This document shows, one piece after another, positions 1-8,136 of a stretch of DNA of 60,341 nt. The stretch is taken from contig NZ_QMEV01000029.1 in NCBI RefSeq assembly GCF_003284935.1, positions 1-60,341 on the forward strand, given 5' to 3'. Each line of letters starts with the position of its first letter. Position 1 is the first letter of the stretch. A program made the position numbers and the translations under genes. The notes under the pieces are model-generated. The model saw only the letters and a program-made list of their open reading frames with translations. It did not search any database and was not told the DNA's origin. The stretch is from Mycobacterium colombiense (GTDB lineage: Bacteria > Actinomycetota > Actinomycetes > Mycobacteriales > Mycobacteriaceae).

Positions 1-363
1 ATGGTGACATCCTTCCAGCCTGCCCACGCCGGGCAAGCCATCTCAGTTGTCACCTATTCGTGCAGCAGACCCATTCGTATTGGAGCAGTGGTCGTTAATA
101 AACGTTGCGAATAACGACGGGGCGCTTAGAGTCAGCCCACCCGGTCACAGAGGTTTCGGCCGCTTACACCGTCGCTCATCGCTTCCAGCAATGCTCTGGT
201 GCCACAGTCTGTGCGTCCCTCGGATAGTGCACCTAATGCACCCAATACGGCATTACGGCCCGCCCCCCGGCGCGTAGCGGCGGACTACGGCGGTCAGTCA
301 TGACCATGCACCGCAGCCGCATATGATGCAGCAGGTCACCGCGCCAGGCGTACCGTTCGAATC
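1..363. other. Left edge of window, no supported gene
   Basis: A 37-codon reading frame opens at base 1 and stops at 114; it could be the tail of a gene starting outside the window but has no recognisable motif. Nothing else is convincingly coding up to the HNH gene. A TACCGT hexamer (351-356) lies 7 nt before the GTG at 364 and is the likely -10 of that gene. Confidence 0.5.
351..356 (+). promoter_or_regulatory. -10 element for HNH gene, leaderless start
   Basis: TACCGT fits the mycobacterial TANNNT -10 and is followed after 7 nt by the GTG at 364, so transcription would begin at or next to the start codon (leaderless mRNA). An AGGTCA further upstream at N12 is only a poor match to the TTGTCR box seen in other genes of the element, so I do not call damage control here. 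Confidence 0.45.
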
Positions 364-1356
364 GTGGATGTGCGATACCGACCCGGCGACTCCGCGCAGA
401 ATATGATCCTGCGGTACGCCCTCTGGGATGCTTGGGATTGGCGGTGCTGCTGGTGCAGGCACCCACGCGATCTACTCGCCGTGGAAATCGACCACTTGAT
501 TCCCCAGAAGACCTCAGAGATTCGCCTGCAAGAACTTCTGCAGGAACACCTCACCACCGCCGAACGCGAACTGCCCTTCGACATTCATGCACCGCACAAT
601 CTTGGGCCGATCTGCGGTCCCTGCAACGGCGAAAAATCGAACGGCGATTTCACCTCCGCACCCCGTATGATGTCGGTGCTTCGTAAAGCTCGCAGGCTCG
701 AACGTCGCGTTATACAGGCCGTCGAAAAGTTCCACAGCGGCAAGGCCTTCAATTCGGCGATGTCCACCGTCACCGGATTCGATCAGACCAATGATGATGT
801 GATGGAAACGCTGTCTGAACTCGGTCCCGCGCTAATTAACCGGTTGCGCCACATCGTTCCACAAATCCTCGAAGGGCCGTCCAACTACGACTTCTCCGAT
901 CCGGACGGCGACGCGATGGACGATTACCTTGTGACGGTAACCCTCGACGAGACGTCACGGAGGGCGCGAGTACTCCTCGAAGACGCGTACAGCTGCGATT
1001 TTGACGCCGCGCTCGTCACAACGGTCCGGGCGGTAATTGACGAAATACGAGCCCAGTTGCGTCGACTTATCGAGCATGCGTTGGAGGAGCGCGGGTATGG
1101 CCCAGACGTTGGGCCGGTGCAGGCGCGCATAGACGTAGCCGTCAATGGTCTTACCGTCGACCCCGGGGGGCCACAATTCGAACTCCACGGATCGTACGAA
1201 GGCGAAGGGACCGCCGAGGCCGCCATACAGAACCCGAGGAACGATTCTGGCACGTCTTGGGTTCAACGCGACGCGGAAGACAAGGGGCATTTCACGGCCG
1301 GGTTTTTCCCTGACGATGCGCCCGACGTCGTGGTGGATTACGTTGATCTGTCGTAA
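364..1356 (+). CDS. HNH endonuclease-domain protein
   Basis: This 330-residue protein carries an N-terminal HNH/McrA-type nuclease fold. Visible features are a first zinc knuckle C28-x2-C31, the metal-binding D43-H44 of the IDH motif, N79, and a second knuckle C84-x2-C87 followed by N88 and K91-x-N93. HNH domains of this kind cut DNA with one divalent metal and are common in restriction and mobile-element defence genes. The remaining ~230 residues are acidic, mixed helix/strand, and not recognised; they may bind target or partner. The GTG start is chosen because a TANNNT -10 sits 7 nt before it. It lies upstream of the relaxase on the integrated element, so it is probably cargo. Substrate and partner are unknown; no methyltransferase gene is visible nearby, which argues against a classical restriction-modification pair. 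Confidence 0.75.
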   Translation: MDVRYRPGDSAQNMILRYALWDAWDWRCCWCRHPRDLLAVEIDHLIPQKTSEIRLQELLQEHLTTAERELPFDIHAPHNLGPICGPCNGEKSNGDFTSAPRMMSVLRKARRLERRVIQAVEKFHSGKAFNSAMSTVTGFDQTNDDVMETLSELGPALINRLRHIVPQILEGPSNYDFSDPDGDAMDDYLVTVTLDETSRRARVLLEDAYSCDFDAALVTTVRAVIDEIRAQLRRLIEHALEERGYGPDVGPVQARIDVAVNGLTVDPGGPQFELHGSYEGEGTAEAAIQNPRNDSGTSWVQRDAEDKGHFTAGFFPDDAPDVVVDYVDLS

Positions 1357-1786
1357 AATTAGCTATCAAATCCGCTCGCATTGGGATAGAGCGTGAGTGC
1401 GCCTGAGACGCTATTCAGATCTCCCCCACCGTTAGCCAAACGTGCGTAACGGTCGATGCCGCCGGTGGCTTGGTTGTCGTCCGCGAGTCCCTCGGCTCGC
1501 GTAGTCGCTGCCGAACCCGCAAGCATGCGCCAAGCGCAGCCCACCAAGCACACTCTCCTTCAGCACTTCTCATCAATTCCCAACTATTCCGAGCCCGACC
1601 CCTTTACTGCTCTATCTTTCCTATGTACTCCCAAACGCCTTACAGGACACGCGATCACAGTAATAATCGCTCCGAAATTGACTCGGGCACATTTGCACAG
1701 TGTGCGAGAATGGTTGTGGCACAGCAAGTGCCACAACCGCGGTAGCAGATGTGTTGCGCCGCAGTCGCCGTCAGTGGGTGGTGCGA
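1357..1786. other. Intergenic region before relaxase, possible oriT region
   Basis: This 430-bp gap has no convincing gene: overlapping short frames on both strands disagree and run into the relaxase. It contains a perfect inverted repeat at 1712-1738 and a smaller dyad GCACA-G-TGTGC just before it (about 1695-1705), directly ahead of the relaxase gene. Confidence 0.5.
1712..1738. other. Perfect 11-bp inverted repeat, candidate oriT hairpin or operator
   Basis: GGTTGTGGCAC (1712-1722) is mirrored exactly by GTGCCACAACC (1728-1738) with the 5-nt spacer AGCAA. It lies 48 bp upstream of a MobF relaxase. MobF relaxases recognise a hairpin next to their nic site, and oriT often sits beside the relaxase gene, so an oriT hairpin is the first hypothesis; an autoregulatory operator is the alternative. 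Confidence 0.5.
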
Positions 1787-4579
1787 GTGTTGACGATCTC
1801 CAAGCTGAAGCGGTGGTCGATCAACTACTACATCGACACCGCCCGCACCGCCGAGATCGCCAGCCGTGATGCGGCTCGAACTGGCGGCGGGCTGGGGGAG
1901 TACTACTCCGAACACGAAACCCGCACCCCGACCTGGCTGCTGTCCGGCGACACCCACACCGTGACCGGGTTGGTCGGCCTGAGCGATGCGCAGCGGGCGG
2001 GGGGCGAGGCGGACGCCGAGGTGGTGGCCCGCTGGCTCGATGAGGGCATCGCACCCAACGGCGGGCGGGGACGCTCCTTCGGGCAACGCGGGGTGCATGG
2101 ATTCGATCTGACTTTCTGCGCGCATAAGAGCGTTTCGCTGCTGCGAGCCTTGCGTGCCGATGATGTCGTGTCCAAGGCGATCGCCGACGCGCACACGAGC
2201 GCGTTGGCCGAGGCACTGGCGTATCTGAGCGTGCACGCCAGCTACACCCGGATCCATAACCCGCGCACCGGGGAAAAAGACCTCGTGCGGCTGCCAGGAC
2301 TCGTGGCAATCGCCTATCAGCATGAGACGTCGCGGAGCGGAGACCCGCATCTGCACACGCATGTCATCGTCCCTAACCGGCAGGCCCGCGCCGACGGGGT
2401 ACTGGTGTCGCTTGACGGGACGTCGCTGTATCACGAAGCCCGCGCTGCCGGGGTGATCTATCAGGCCACCCTGCGCCGGGAGCTGCATCAGTCGCTGGGC
2501 GTGGAATGGGCGCCGGTGGACCCGGCGACCGGGATGGCCGAGGTGGCCGGGGTCGACCGGGAGACGATCGCCGCGTGGTCGCGGCGCTCCACCCAACTGC
2601 GCGACTGGGCCGCGGATCACCTCAAGGTCGTCGACAAGCCGTGGACCGCCGCGCAGTTGGCGGCCGCGCAAAAGGCCACGCGGCCTACCAAGCCCGAAGA
2701 ACTCGCCTGGGCGCAGCTGCGGGCGCAGTGGCGCGCCGATGAGCGCGGCCTGCGCCTGGACCGCGCCGCGTTCCAAACCGCGCGCGCGGCGCGGCGCGCA
2801 GCAGCACGCACCCCGCTGGATCGAGCGCGCCTCCTGGGTGCGGCCGAGCGGATCGACAAGGCTGCGTTCACCCGCGCCGATCTGGTCGAGATGCTCGGTG
2901 CGCAGCTGCCGGTCGACACCGAGCGCACCCCCCGCGAGCTGGTGGAATCCGCCGTGGATGAGGTCGCGGTGCGGTTGAGCGCGCCCAGGGCCGCGCATCA
3001 GCGCGAGGGCCATGAGCGCTTCACCCTCGACGCGATCCTGCGCGAGGAGGCCGCAGTGCTCGACCTCGCCGACGCGCGCGCCGACCGCGCCATGCTGTGG
3101 GTCAAACCCGAAGACACCGCGTACCTGTCACCGGACCAACAGCGCGCCGTACACAACATCGGCGCCTCACCGTGGCTGATCCAGCCGCTGTGCGCGCCCG
3201 CCGGCGCAGGCAAGACCACCTCGATGCGAGCCCTGCGCGCCGCGGCGCGCCGCCGCTTCCACGGCAACGTCCTCGTACTCGCACCGACCGGCAAGGCCGT
3301 CGATGTCGCGGTGCGCGAGGGCGCCGGCGATCACGGCTACACCATCGCCAAAGCCCTGCAACTCCTGGACATCAACCAATTAGAGTTCGGCCCGCACACG
3401 CTGGTGGTCGTCGACGAGGCCGCGATGGCCGGCACCGGCGATCTGCATCGGCTGCTGGCCGCGACGACCGCGGCCGGCGCCAAGACGGTCCTCATCGGAG
3501 ATCAGCATCAGCTCGCCCCGGTCAAGGCCCGCGGGGGCATGTTCGCCCAACTGTGCACCGATCTGCCCTGGTCCCAACGCCTCTCGGCGGTGTGGCGCAT
3601 GCGCGACCCCGACGAACGCGCCGCCTCGCTGGCGCTCCGTGACGGCGGGCCAGCGCCGCTGCGCCGCGCCATCGGCTGGTACCGCACCCATGACCGTCTG
3701 CATTGCGGGGATGCCATTACGATGGCCGCCGACGCCCTGGCCGCCTACCAGGCCGACACCGCCGCCGGCAAAGACGCGCTACTGCTCTGCGATAGCACCG
3801 AAATGGCCGACGCGCTCAACCAGCGCCTACACCACGACACCGTCCCCTCTGACGCCCCCGCCCTCACCGGCGCCCGCGGACACGCCCTAGCCGTCGGCGA
3901 TGTCATCCTCACCCGCCGCAACGACGCCTCGATCCCGCTGCGCAACACCGACGACCCTGCAGCCGAACACAGCGTGGTGCGCAATGGGCAGCGCTGGCAG
4001 GTGGCCCGGATCAATCCTGACGACGGCCGGCTCGTCGCCCGCCGCCTCGGCGACAACACCGTGGGCGCCTTCCCCAAGGATTATGTGCGCGAACACATCA
4101 CTTACGGTTACGCGCTCACCGTGCACTCCGCCCAAGGGGTCACAGCCGACAACACTCACGCCGTGCTGAGCGAAAACGCCACCCGCGCACTGGCCTACGT
4201 CGCCCTCACCCGCGGCCGCGACGCCAACACCGCCTACCTCTACCAGCGCCGCACCGAGCAGGAATACCGAGACGCCTCGGCTCAAGCCCCCCACGTCGCG
4301 GACCGGAGAAGCCGCCACGACGCCGCGACATTGTTGCGCGGCATCACCGCCAACGACGAACACCCCGCCACCGCCCATGACGTCGCCGCCACAACCGCTT
4401 CCCAGTTCCATCCCGCGCGTGTTCGCGCCGCGACCCAACGCCGAACAGAAGCGGTCAGCAACCTCGCCCGCGGCTACAGACGCTGGCGCGACGACACAAT
4501 CGCATTCGCGTACGCAGCATGGACCGCCCGCAGCCACCACATCCAAGCAGATCGCTCGATCGAGGGACTCGAACTCTAG
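1787..4579 (+). CDS. MobF-family conjugative relaxase-helicase (TraA/TrwC-like)
   Basis: The product nicks one strand at oriT, stays bound through a tyrosine, and unwinds DNA for conjugative transfer. From the GTG at 1787 (930 aa) the protein begins with the conserved LTISK segment and tandem tyrosines Y14-Y15, the expected catalytic position. The metal-binding three-histidine motif is H188-x-H190-x-H192. A RecD-like helicase half follows: Walker A with K476 in GAGKT, Walker B VVVDEAAM near 540, and a UvrD-C-type segment with HSAQG near 780. The reading frame stays open about 29 codons further upstream, but that stretch contains the 1712-1738 inverted repeat and lacks family similarity. TTG at 1790 is an alternative start. 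The protein is at the short end for the family and has little C-terminal extension. It marks this region as a conjugative or mobilizable element. Confidence 0.9.
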   Translation: MLTISKLKRWSINYYIDTARTAEIASRDAARTGGGLGEYYSEHETRTPTWLLSGDTHTVTGLVGLSDAQRAGGEADAEVVARWLDEGIAPNGGRGRSFGQRGVHGFDLTFCAHKSVSLLRALRADDVVSKAIADAHTSALAEALAYLSVHASYTRIHNPRTGEKDLVRLPGLVAIAYQHETSRSGDPHLHTHVIVPNRQARADGVLVSLDGTSLYHEARAAGVIYQATLRRELHQSLGVEWAPVDPATGMAEVAGVDRETIAAWSRRSTQLRDWAADHLKVVDKPWTAAQLAAAQKATRPTKPEELAWAQLRAQWRADERGLRLDRAAFQTARAARRAAARTPLDRARLLGAAERIDKAAFTRADLVEMLGAQLPVDTERTPRELVESAVDEVAVRLSAPRAAHQREGHERFTLDAILREEAAVLDLADARADRAMLWVKPEDTAYLSPDQQRAVHNIGASPWLIQPLCAPAGAGKTTSMRALRAAARRRFHGNVLVLAPTGKAVDVAVREGAGDHGYTIAKALQLLDINQLEFGPHTLVVVDEAAMAGTGDLHRLLAATTAAGAKTVLIGDQHQLAPVKARGGMFAQLCTDLPWSQRLSAVWRMRDPDERAASLALRDGGPAPLRRAIGWYRTHDRLHCGDAITMAADALAAYQADTAAGKDALLLCDSTEMADALNQRLHHDTVPSDAPALTGARGHALAVGDVILTRRNDASIPLRNTDDPAAEHSVVRNGQRWQVARINPDDGRLVARRLGDNTVGAFPKDYVREHITYGYALTVHSAQGVTADNTHAVLSENATRALAYVALTRGRDANTAYLYQRRTEQEYRDASAQAPHVADRRSRHDAATLLRGITANDEHPATAHDVAATTASQFHPARVRAATQRRTEAVSNLARGYRRWRDDTIAFAYAAWTARSHHIQADRSIEGLEL

Positions 4580-4807
4580 CCCACCGGGCGAGACCCGGGC
4601 CCCATCTCTGTGAGTCCGCTATCCGTCGGATTGATTGTGCTTAACCCGGCTCCGCGCAAAGGTAGTTAGCTATTTAATTTGCGCAGGCGGAATTCTGGCC
4701 GGCCAGCGTGATTACGCCAGTCCCAGCGCTGCGGGGCGGTTCGGCGACCGGTATCCGGCAGGTGACAACGAGCGACGGGGTGCCCAGCAGCTCTGGGATG
4801 GACCGGC

Positions 4808-4830
4808 TTGTCGGTCCGCGCGAGTACGGT
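4808..4830 (+). promoter_or_regulatory. DNA-damage-type promoter (TTGTCR-N11-TANNNT) for the 4838 gene
   Basis: TTGTCG at 4808-4813, an 11-nt spacer, TACGGT at 4825-4830, then 7 nt to the ATG at 4838. This is the core of the mycobacterial RecA-independent damage promoter (tTGTCRgtg-N8-TAnnnT), which depends on PafBC. A short dyad GACCG/CGGTC (4801-4816) overlaps the box. Confidence 0.65.
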
Positions 4831-4837
4831 GCGCGAT

Positions 4838-5377
4838 ATGCGCGTCGAAGATGACGAACTGAAGGCGTCTCCGTCCCGGCTAGTAGCCCCGCGGGGGCAG
4901 AGCAACGCAGTCGAGGAGCCACCGACGCTAGTGTCATCGCTTGTCGGGGGACTGGTCTCCCCGGCCGCGATCCGCGCCTCGGTCACCGAGTACGACGGCC
5001 GGGATGAGGCGGCAACGGCGTGGACCGTGTACGCGGTCACGGGCACGGCGTTGGCTTATGTCGATGTGGCGTTTGACCAACGCGATTACACGCTCGAAGT
5101 TGAGCGCGACGTACCGATGTATCGCGGCCAGTACGCGAATGCGACGGTGCGGGCGGCATGGGTGCGACCCCTCCACCGGATTACCGAACTGACGATCGGC
5201 GAACGCGGGCTCACAGAGCATGGGAGATGGGTTTTCGCCGCGAAGGTGTGGTTCGCCGATGTGGCGGAGCCGGTGGCACTGCCCGATCAAACCCGCATTT
5301 ACAACGAGCACCAGTTAGATCGGGTGGACGCATTGCTGCACGCGATCCGAGACGCGATTGGCGCGGCGCCCGGCTAG
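4838..5377 (+). CDS. Hypothetical protein with damage-type promoter
   Basis: I do not recognise this 179-residue protein. After a polar N-terminus (about 1-35) it is a compact alternating strand/helix domain with several aromatic-rich strands, for example around WTVYAVTG (about 65-75) and RWVFAAKVWF (about 133-142). It ends in a helix rich in D and R. There is no signal peptide or membrane segment, so it is probably cytoplasmic. The ATG at 4838 is preferred over an upstream GTG because it lies exactly 7 nt after a TANNNT box in a leaderless arrangement. It stands alone between the relaxase gene and the convergent protease gene. Sharing its promoter type with the protease and RT genes suggests it belongs to the same damage-induced programme; its function is unknown. 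Confidence 0.65.
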   Translation: MRVEDDELKASPSRLVAPRGQSNAVEEPPTLVSSLVGGLVSPAAIRASVTEYDGRDEAATAWTVYAVTGTALAYVDVAFDQRDYTLEVERDVPMYRGQYANATVRAAWVRPLHRITELTIGERGLTEHGRWVFAAKVWFADVAEPVALPDQTRIYNEHQLDRVDALLHAIRDAIGAAPG

Positions 5378-5449
5378 CGGACAGTGTGGCGCGTGTGGCG
5401 CTCGACTTGCAGCAGGACGACCCATTTTGGGCGGAACATGCGGCAGTCG

Positions 5450-6583
5450 CTACGGGATGGTGTCCATCTGTATCAGGCCTCCGAAGCCCATTTCGTCTAG
5501 CGCGCGGATCACCTCGCTGGAGGGGATGCCGCGGTAGAACGGTGCTCCTGCCGGCTCGCTATCCGTCGATGACCGCTCCGCGGAGTCCTCGACGACGATG
5601 CCGATGACCCGGCCGTCCTGGGCGACGATGGGGCCGCCGCTGTTGCCCGGCCGAGCGATGGCCGAGTATAGGAAGATCTTCTGTTGGTCGGGGATCGTGG
5701 TTGCGGCGGGGTTGACGACCGGGCCGCGCTGTACGGTGATGCCCATTTCGGTGGTCATCGGAACACGCGGATAGCCGAACACGTACACGTCGTCGTCCCA
5801 CTCGGGGTCGCGGAACGCCATGCCGGCGAGGCGCGGCATCCCCTTGCCTTCAGGCATGTGGGCTTCGATGACCGCCACGTCGAGGGTCTGATGCGCTCGT
5901 ACCTGGGCGGCGCAACTGAAGTGCCCTGCACGGATCGCGCGTTCATCGGACGGGTAGATGGACAGGCCCGCGTTGCCCATCAGGCCGGTGATGACGTGCT
6001 TGTTGGTGAGGACGTGGGTGTGGTCGAGCAGGAGGCCGGTGCCCCAGCTGTCTATGGGGTTGTCGTATTCGTCGTGGCCGGCGAGCCGGATGGTTATGGC
6101 GTTGTAGCTGGGGATGATCAGGCTGGCGCCGAAGACCTCTGACAGCCACAGGTTGCCCCCGCTCTGCCCCTTCGATACGGCGACCTCCGTGACGTACTGC
6201 TGGCCCATCATCGGGAGGTGCTGCTGCCAGCCCAGGGGCAGGAGCAGTCCAGCACGTTCCATAGCGCCCAGGAGGCGGGTGAGCGCCGCGACGTTGCCCG
6301 CGCCGAGTAGGCCAAGCGAGTGCAGATACCGGGAAAAGTCGAACACCGACCACGGCTCAAACGGCACGGCATTCCGAGGATCGGGATCCGGCTGCTCTGG
6401 GAGTGGAGGCTCAGGCTTGCCGATCGCCGCGGCGACCTCAGGGTCGCGCGCCGGGCTGAAGAACTTGTACGCCCACACGGCGACGTGCACCCGCCACGCT
6501 TGTGTGCCCGGTTCAAGGCCAGCAGGAATCGCCTGTCGGGGTGGCGGTGCCGCATGGGAGGTGTCGACGTCTGTATTCACCAC
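5450..6583 (-). CDS. Trypsin-like serine protease with N-terminal helical domain
   Basis: The C-terminal ~200 residues form a chymotrypsin-fold protease (trypsin_2/HtrA-like) with an intact triad: H196 in TNKHV, D235 in LDVAVI, S315 in PGNSGGP. An N-terminal region (about 30-150) is helical, includes a proline-rich linker, and is not recognised; it resembles the adaptor regions that precede effector proteases in bacterial conflict systems. No signal peptide is visible, so it should act in the cytoplasm. I place the start at the GTG at 6583, which follows a TAGCGT -10 by 7 nt; the frame is open to an ATG at 6685, giving 411 aa, but those extra residues overlap the promoter and look non-coding. 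It is divergent from the RT operon, with a promoter of the same class, so it is probably co-induced with it. Confidence 0.75.
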   Translation of the reverse strand: MVNTDVDTSHAAPPPRQAIPAGLEPGTQAWRVHVAVWAYKFFSPARDPEVAAAIGKPEPPLPEQPDPDPRNAVPFEPWSVFDFSRYLHSLGLLGAGNVAALTRLLGAMERAGLLLPLGWQQHLPMMGQQYVTEVAVSKGQSGGNLWLSEVFGASLIIPSYNAITIRLAGHDEYDNPIDSWGTGLLLDHTHVLTNKHVITGLMGNAGLSIYPSDERAIRAGHFSCAAQVRAHQTLDVAVIEAHMPEGKGMPRLAGMAFRDPEWDDDVYVFGYPRVPMTTEMGITVQRGPVVNPAATTIPDQQKIFLYSAIARPGNSGGPIVAQDGRVIGIVVEDSAERSSTDSEPAGAPFYRGIPSSEVIRALDEMGFGGLIQMDTIP

Positions 6584-6590
6584 GGAAGTC

Positions 6591-6613
6591 ACGCTATCTG
6601 CGGCCGCCGACAA
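6591..6613 (-). promoter_or_regulatory. DNA-damage-type promoter for the protease gene
   Basis: On the minus strand TTGTCG (6613-6608), an 11-nt spacer, TAGCGT (6596-6591), then 7 nt to the GTG at 6583. Same layout as the promoters at 4808 and 6718; consistent with PafBC-type damage induction and leaderless translation. Confidence 0.65.
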
Positions 6614-6717
6614 GCTGGTGCGCCGACGCGCCGGGTACGCCAGACTAGCCCCAGTCGACCTGGGTGGGCCTCTTCTGGGTGGCATCTCTCGGCGAGTCGA
6701 GGTCTAGAGCTCGAGAG

Positions 6718-6740
6718 TTGTCATATATCGCCGATACCCT
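6718..6740 (+). promoter_or_regulatory. DNA-damage-type promoter for the RT operon
   Basis: TTGTCA (6718-6723), an 11-nt spacer, TACCCT (6735-6740), then 6 nt to the ATG at 6747. No Shine-Dalgarno can fit between, so the RT message is predicted to be leaderless. Confidence 0.65.
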
Positions 6741-6746
6741 AAAACC

Positions 6747-8135
6747 ATGCTTCAAGTTGACGCCGGGACAATCAGCGAGGAGCTTGCGCGCGACCTCCAT
6801 GAGGACCTGGCAACCCAGTGGATTCCAGATGTGCTTGGAAACTTTGACCTCAAAAAATGCCTGATGGCACCCGGTTTGACTGCTGCTGACGTGCAGTTCG
6901 TCGATGTTCCGAGAACGGATCGGGGCAAGCGCACCGTACCGGTCCTTAGCGGTTCGGCACTGCGCGCGCTCCGGGATGCGATAGCGCCCCTCCGTCAGAT
7001 AAGTGAGGCACTCTTGGATCCCGCAGTCTGCGGGTACCGAACAGGAGCGACTTATGGCGGTGCCTACAGCGACGAGTACCTACGCTTCAGAAGCATTGGC
7101 GATGCGCTAGCGCATGAGCATAGGTATGTCGTCGTTGCCGACGTGCAAAGTTTTTTCGATTCAGTAGATCCAGAATTACTGAGTAAGAAGATGCCCGCCC
7201 GAGTGGGCAATAGCTGGTGGCGCGTCCATAATTTCTTGCTGCTGGCCTCGCGGTCGGGAATTCGTGGCCTACCCGCTGGCTACGGCGATGCGCGATTAAT
7301 CGCAAACCACCTTTTAAGCGGAGCAGACGCCGCCATACAAAGGCCATTTACACGTTGGGTTGATGACTATCGAATCTTCGCGGACACCCCACGCGAGGCG
7401 GAGTGCGCTGCAGCGAGACTCGCGGATGCTCTCGGCGACTTCGGTTTCAAGCTGAACGTTCAGAAGCTTTCGCTCACCACGTCGCAGGAGTACCTTACTC
7501 GAAAGCACGGAGCGCCGCTGGAAAGTGTCTACCACCCGCAAATGGAATCTGGTGCTGTCGTTCGCGCAAGCTTGCGTACAGTGTTCTTCCGTGCCGTGAA
7601 CGATCAAGATCGACGTTTGTTACGTTTCTCTTTGCCTCGGCTCGCAACGCAGAAAGACGATATTGCCGTCGAATATGCAATCCAGCAACTCTCTCAGAAT
7701 TCGGTGGATACCCCTCGTTTGGTGTATTATCTCAGTCGGTTTTTGGAACACCAAAATGTCAGAGAGCGCGTCCAAGGCATTGTGCAGGGGCCTGTCCTGT
7801 GGCCCTGGACACTAATACGGCTATGTCCTTTGCTGTGCAACATTCCACTTGAGGGCTCGACCCTGGAGTCTCTGGCCAGGCAGTTGCAGTCGACTGACAT
7901 CCCAGCCTTATGGGCGGCTATCTTGCGCGTGATGGCCGTGCATGAACAGGCAGAGGTGGTAGTTGATGAGATTGCCAGCTATGAAAATGTTCCCGATCCC
8001 CGGGCTGCAATCGGCGCGCTTATAGACATCGGTCACACGATTCCAGAATCGTTGCGGTCACTGGCGCCGCAGACCGCGAAAGTGGCCGACGAGTCGCGGA
8101 AATTGCCACTACCTAGCGCCTATACACTCCTCTAA
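6747..8135 (+). CDS. Reverse transcriptase of the defence-associated (UG/Abi-like) type
   Basis: A 462-residue protein with a reverse-transcriptase core: motif A with D132 and D138 in ADVQSFFDSV, motif B GLPAG at 174-178 followed by a DARLIAN segment, and the catalytic aspartates D206-D207 in RWVDDY. The divergent VDDY and GLPxG pattern, the absence of maturase, integrase or retron-type neighbours, and a ~200-residue alpha-helical C-terminal extension point to the unknown-group/Abi RTs, many of which are antiphage (DRT) proteins, rather than to group II introns or retrons. It is followed after one base by a membrane protein gene, so the two are an operon. Codon use includes TTA, ATA and AGA and is clearly less GC-rich than neighbouring genes, a sign of transfer. 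I cannot assign it to a numbered class from the sequence alone. Confidence 0.85.
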   Translation: MLQVDAGTISEELARDLHEDLATQWIPDVLGNFDLKKCLMAPGLTAADVQFVDVPRTDRGKRTVPVLSGSALRALRDAIAPLRQISEALLDPAVCGYRTGATYGGAYSDEYLRFRSIGDALAHEHRYVVVADVQSFFDSVDPELLSKKMPARVGNSWWRVHNFLLLASRSGIRGLPAGYGDARLIANHLLSGADAAIQRPFTRWVDDYRIFADTPREAECAAARLADALGDFGFKLNVQKLSLTTSQEYLTRKHGAPLESVYHPQMESGAVVRASLRTVFFRAVNDQDRRLLRFSLPRLATQKDDIAVEYAIQQLSQNSVDTPRLVYYLSRFLEHQNVRERVQGIVQGPVLWPWTLIRLCPLLCNIPLEGSTLESLARQLQSTDIPALWAAILRVMAVHEQAEVVVDEIASYENVPDPRAAIGALIDIGHTIPESLRSLAPQTAKVADESRKLPLPSAYTLL

Positions 8136-8136
8136 A

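Noticed and set aside
333..356. PafBC-type damage promoter before the HNH gene
   Set aside because: AGGTCA with a 12-nt spacer does not match TTGTCR-N11; only the TANNNT -10 is accepted.
4563..4603. Second tRNA-like T-arm at the end of the relaxase gene (minus strand GAGTTCGAGTCCC-like) and a CCGGG/CCCGG dyad
   Set aside because: The stem has a mismatch and no acceptor or anticodon arm follows; it is within or just after coding sequence. The dyad is short and has no T-tract.
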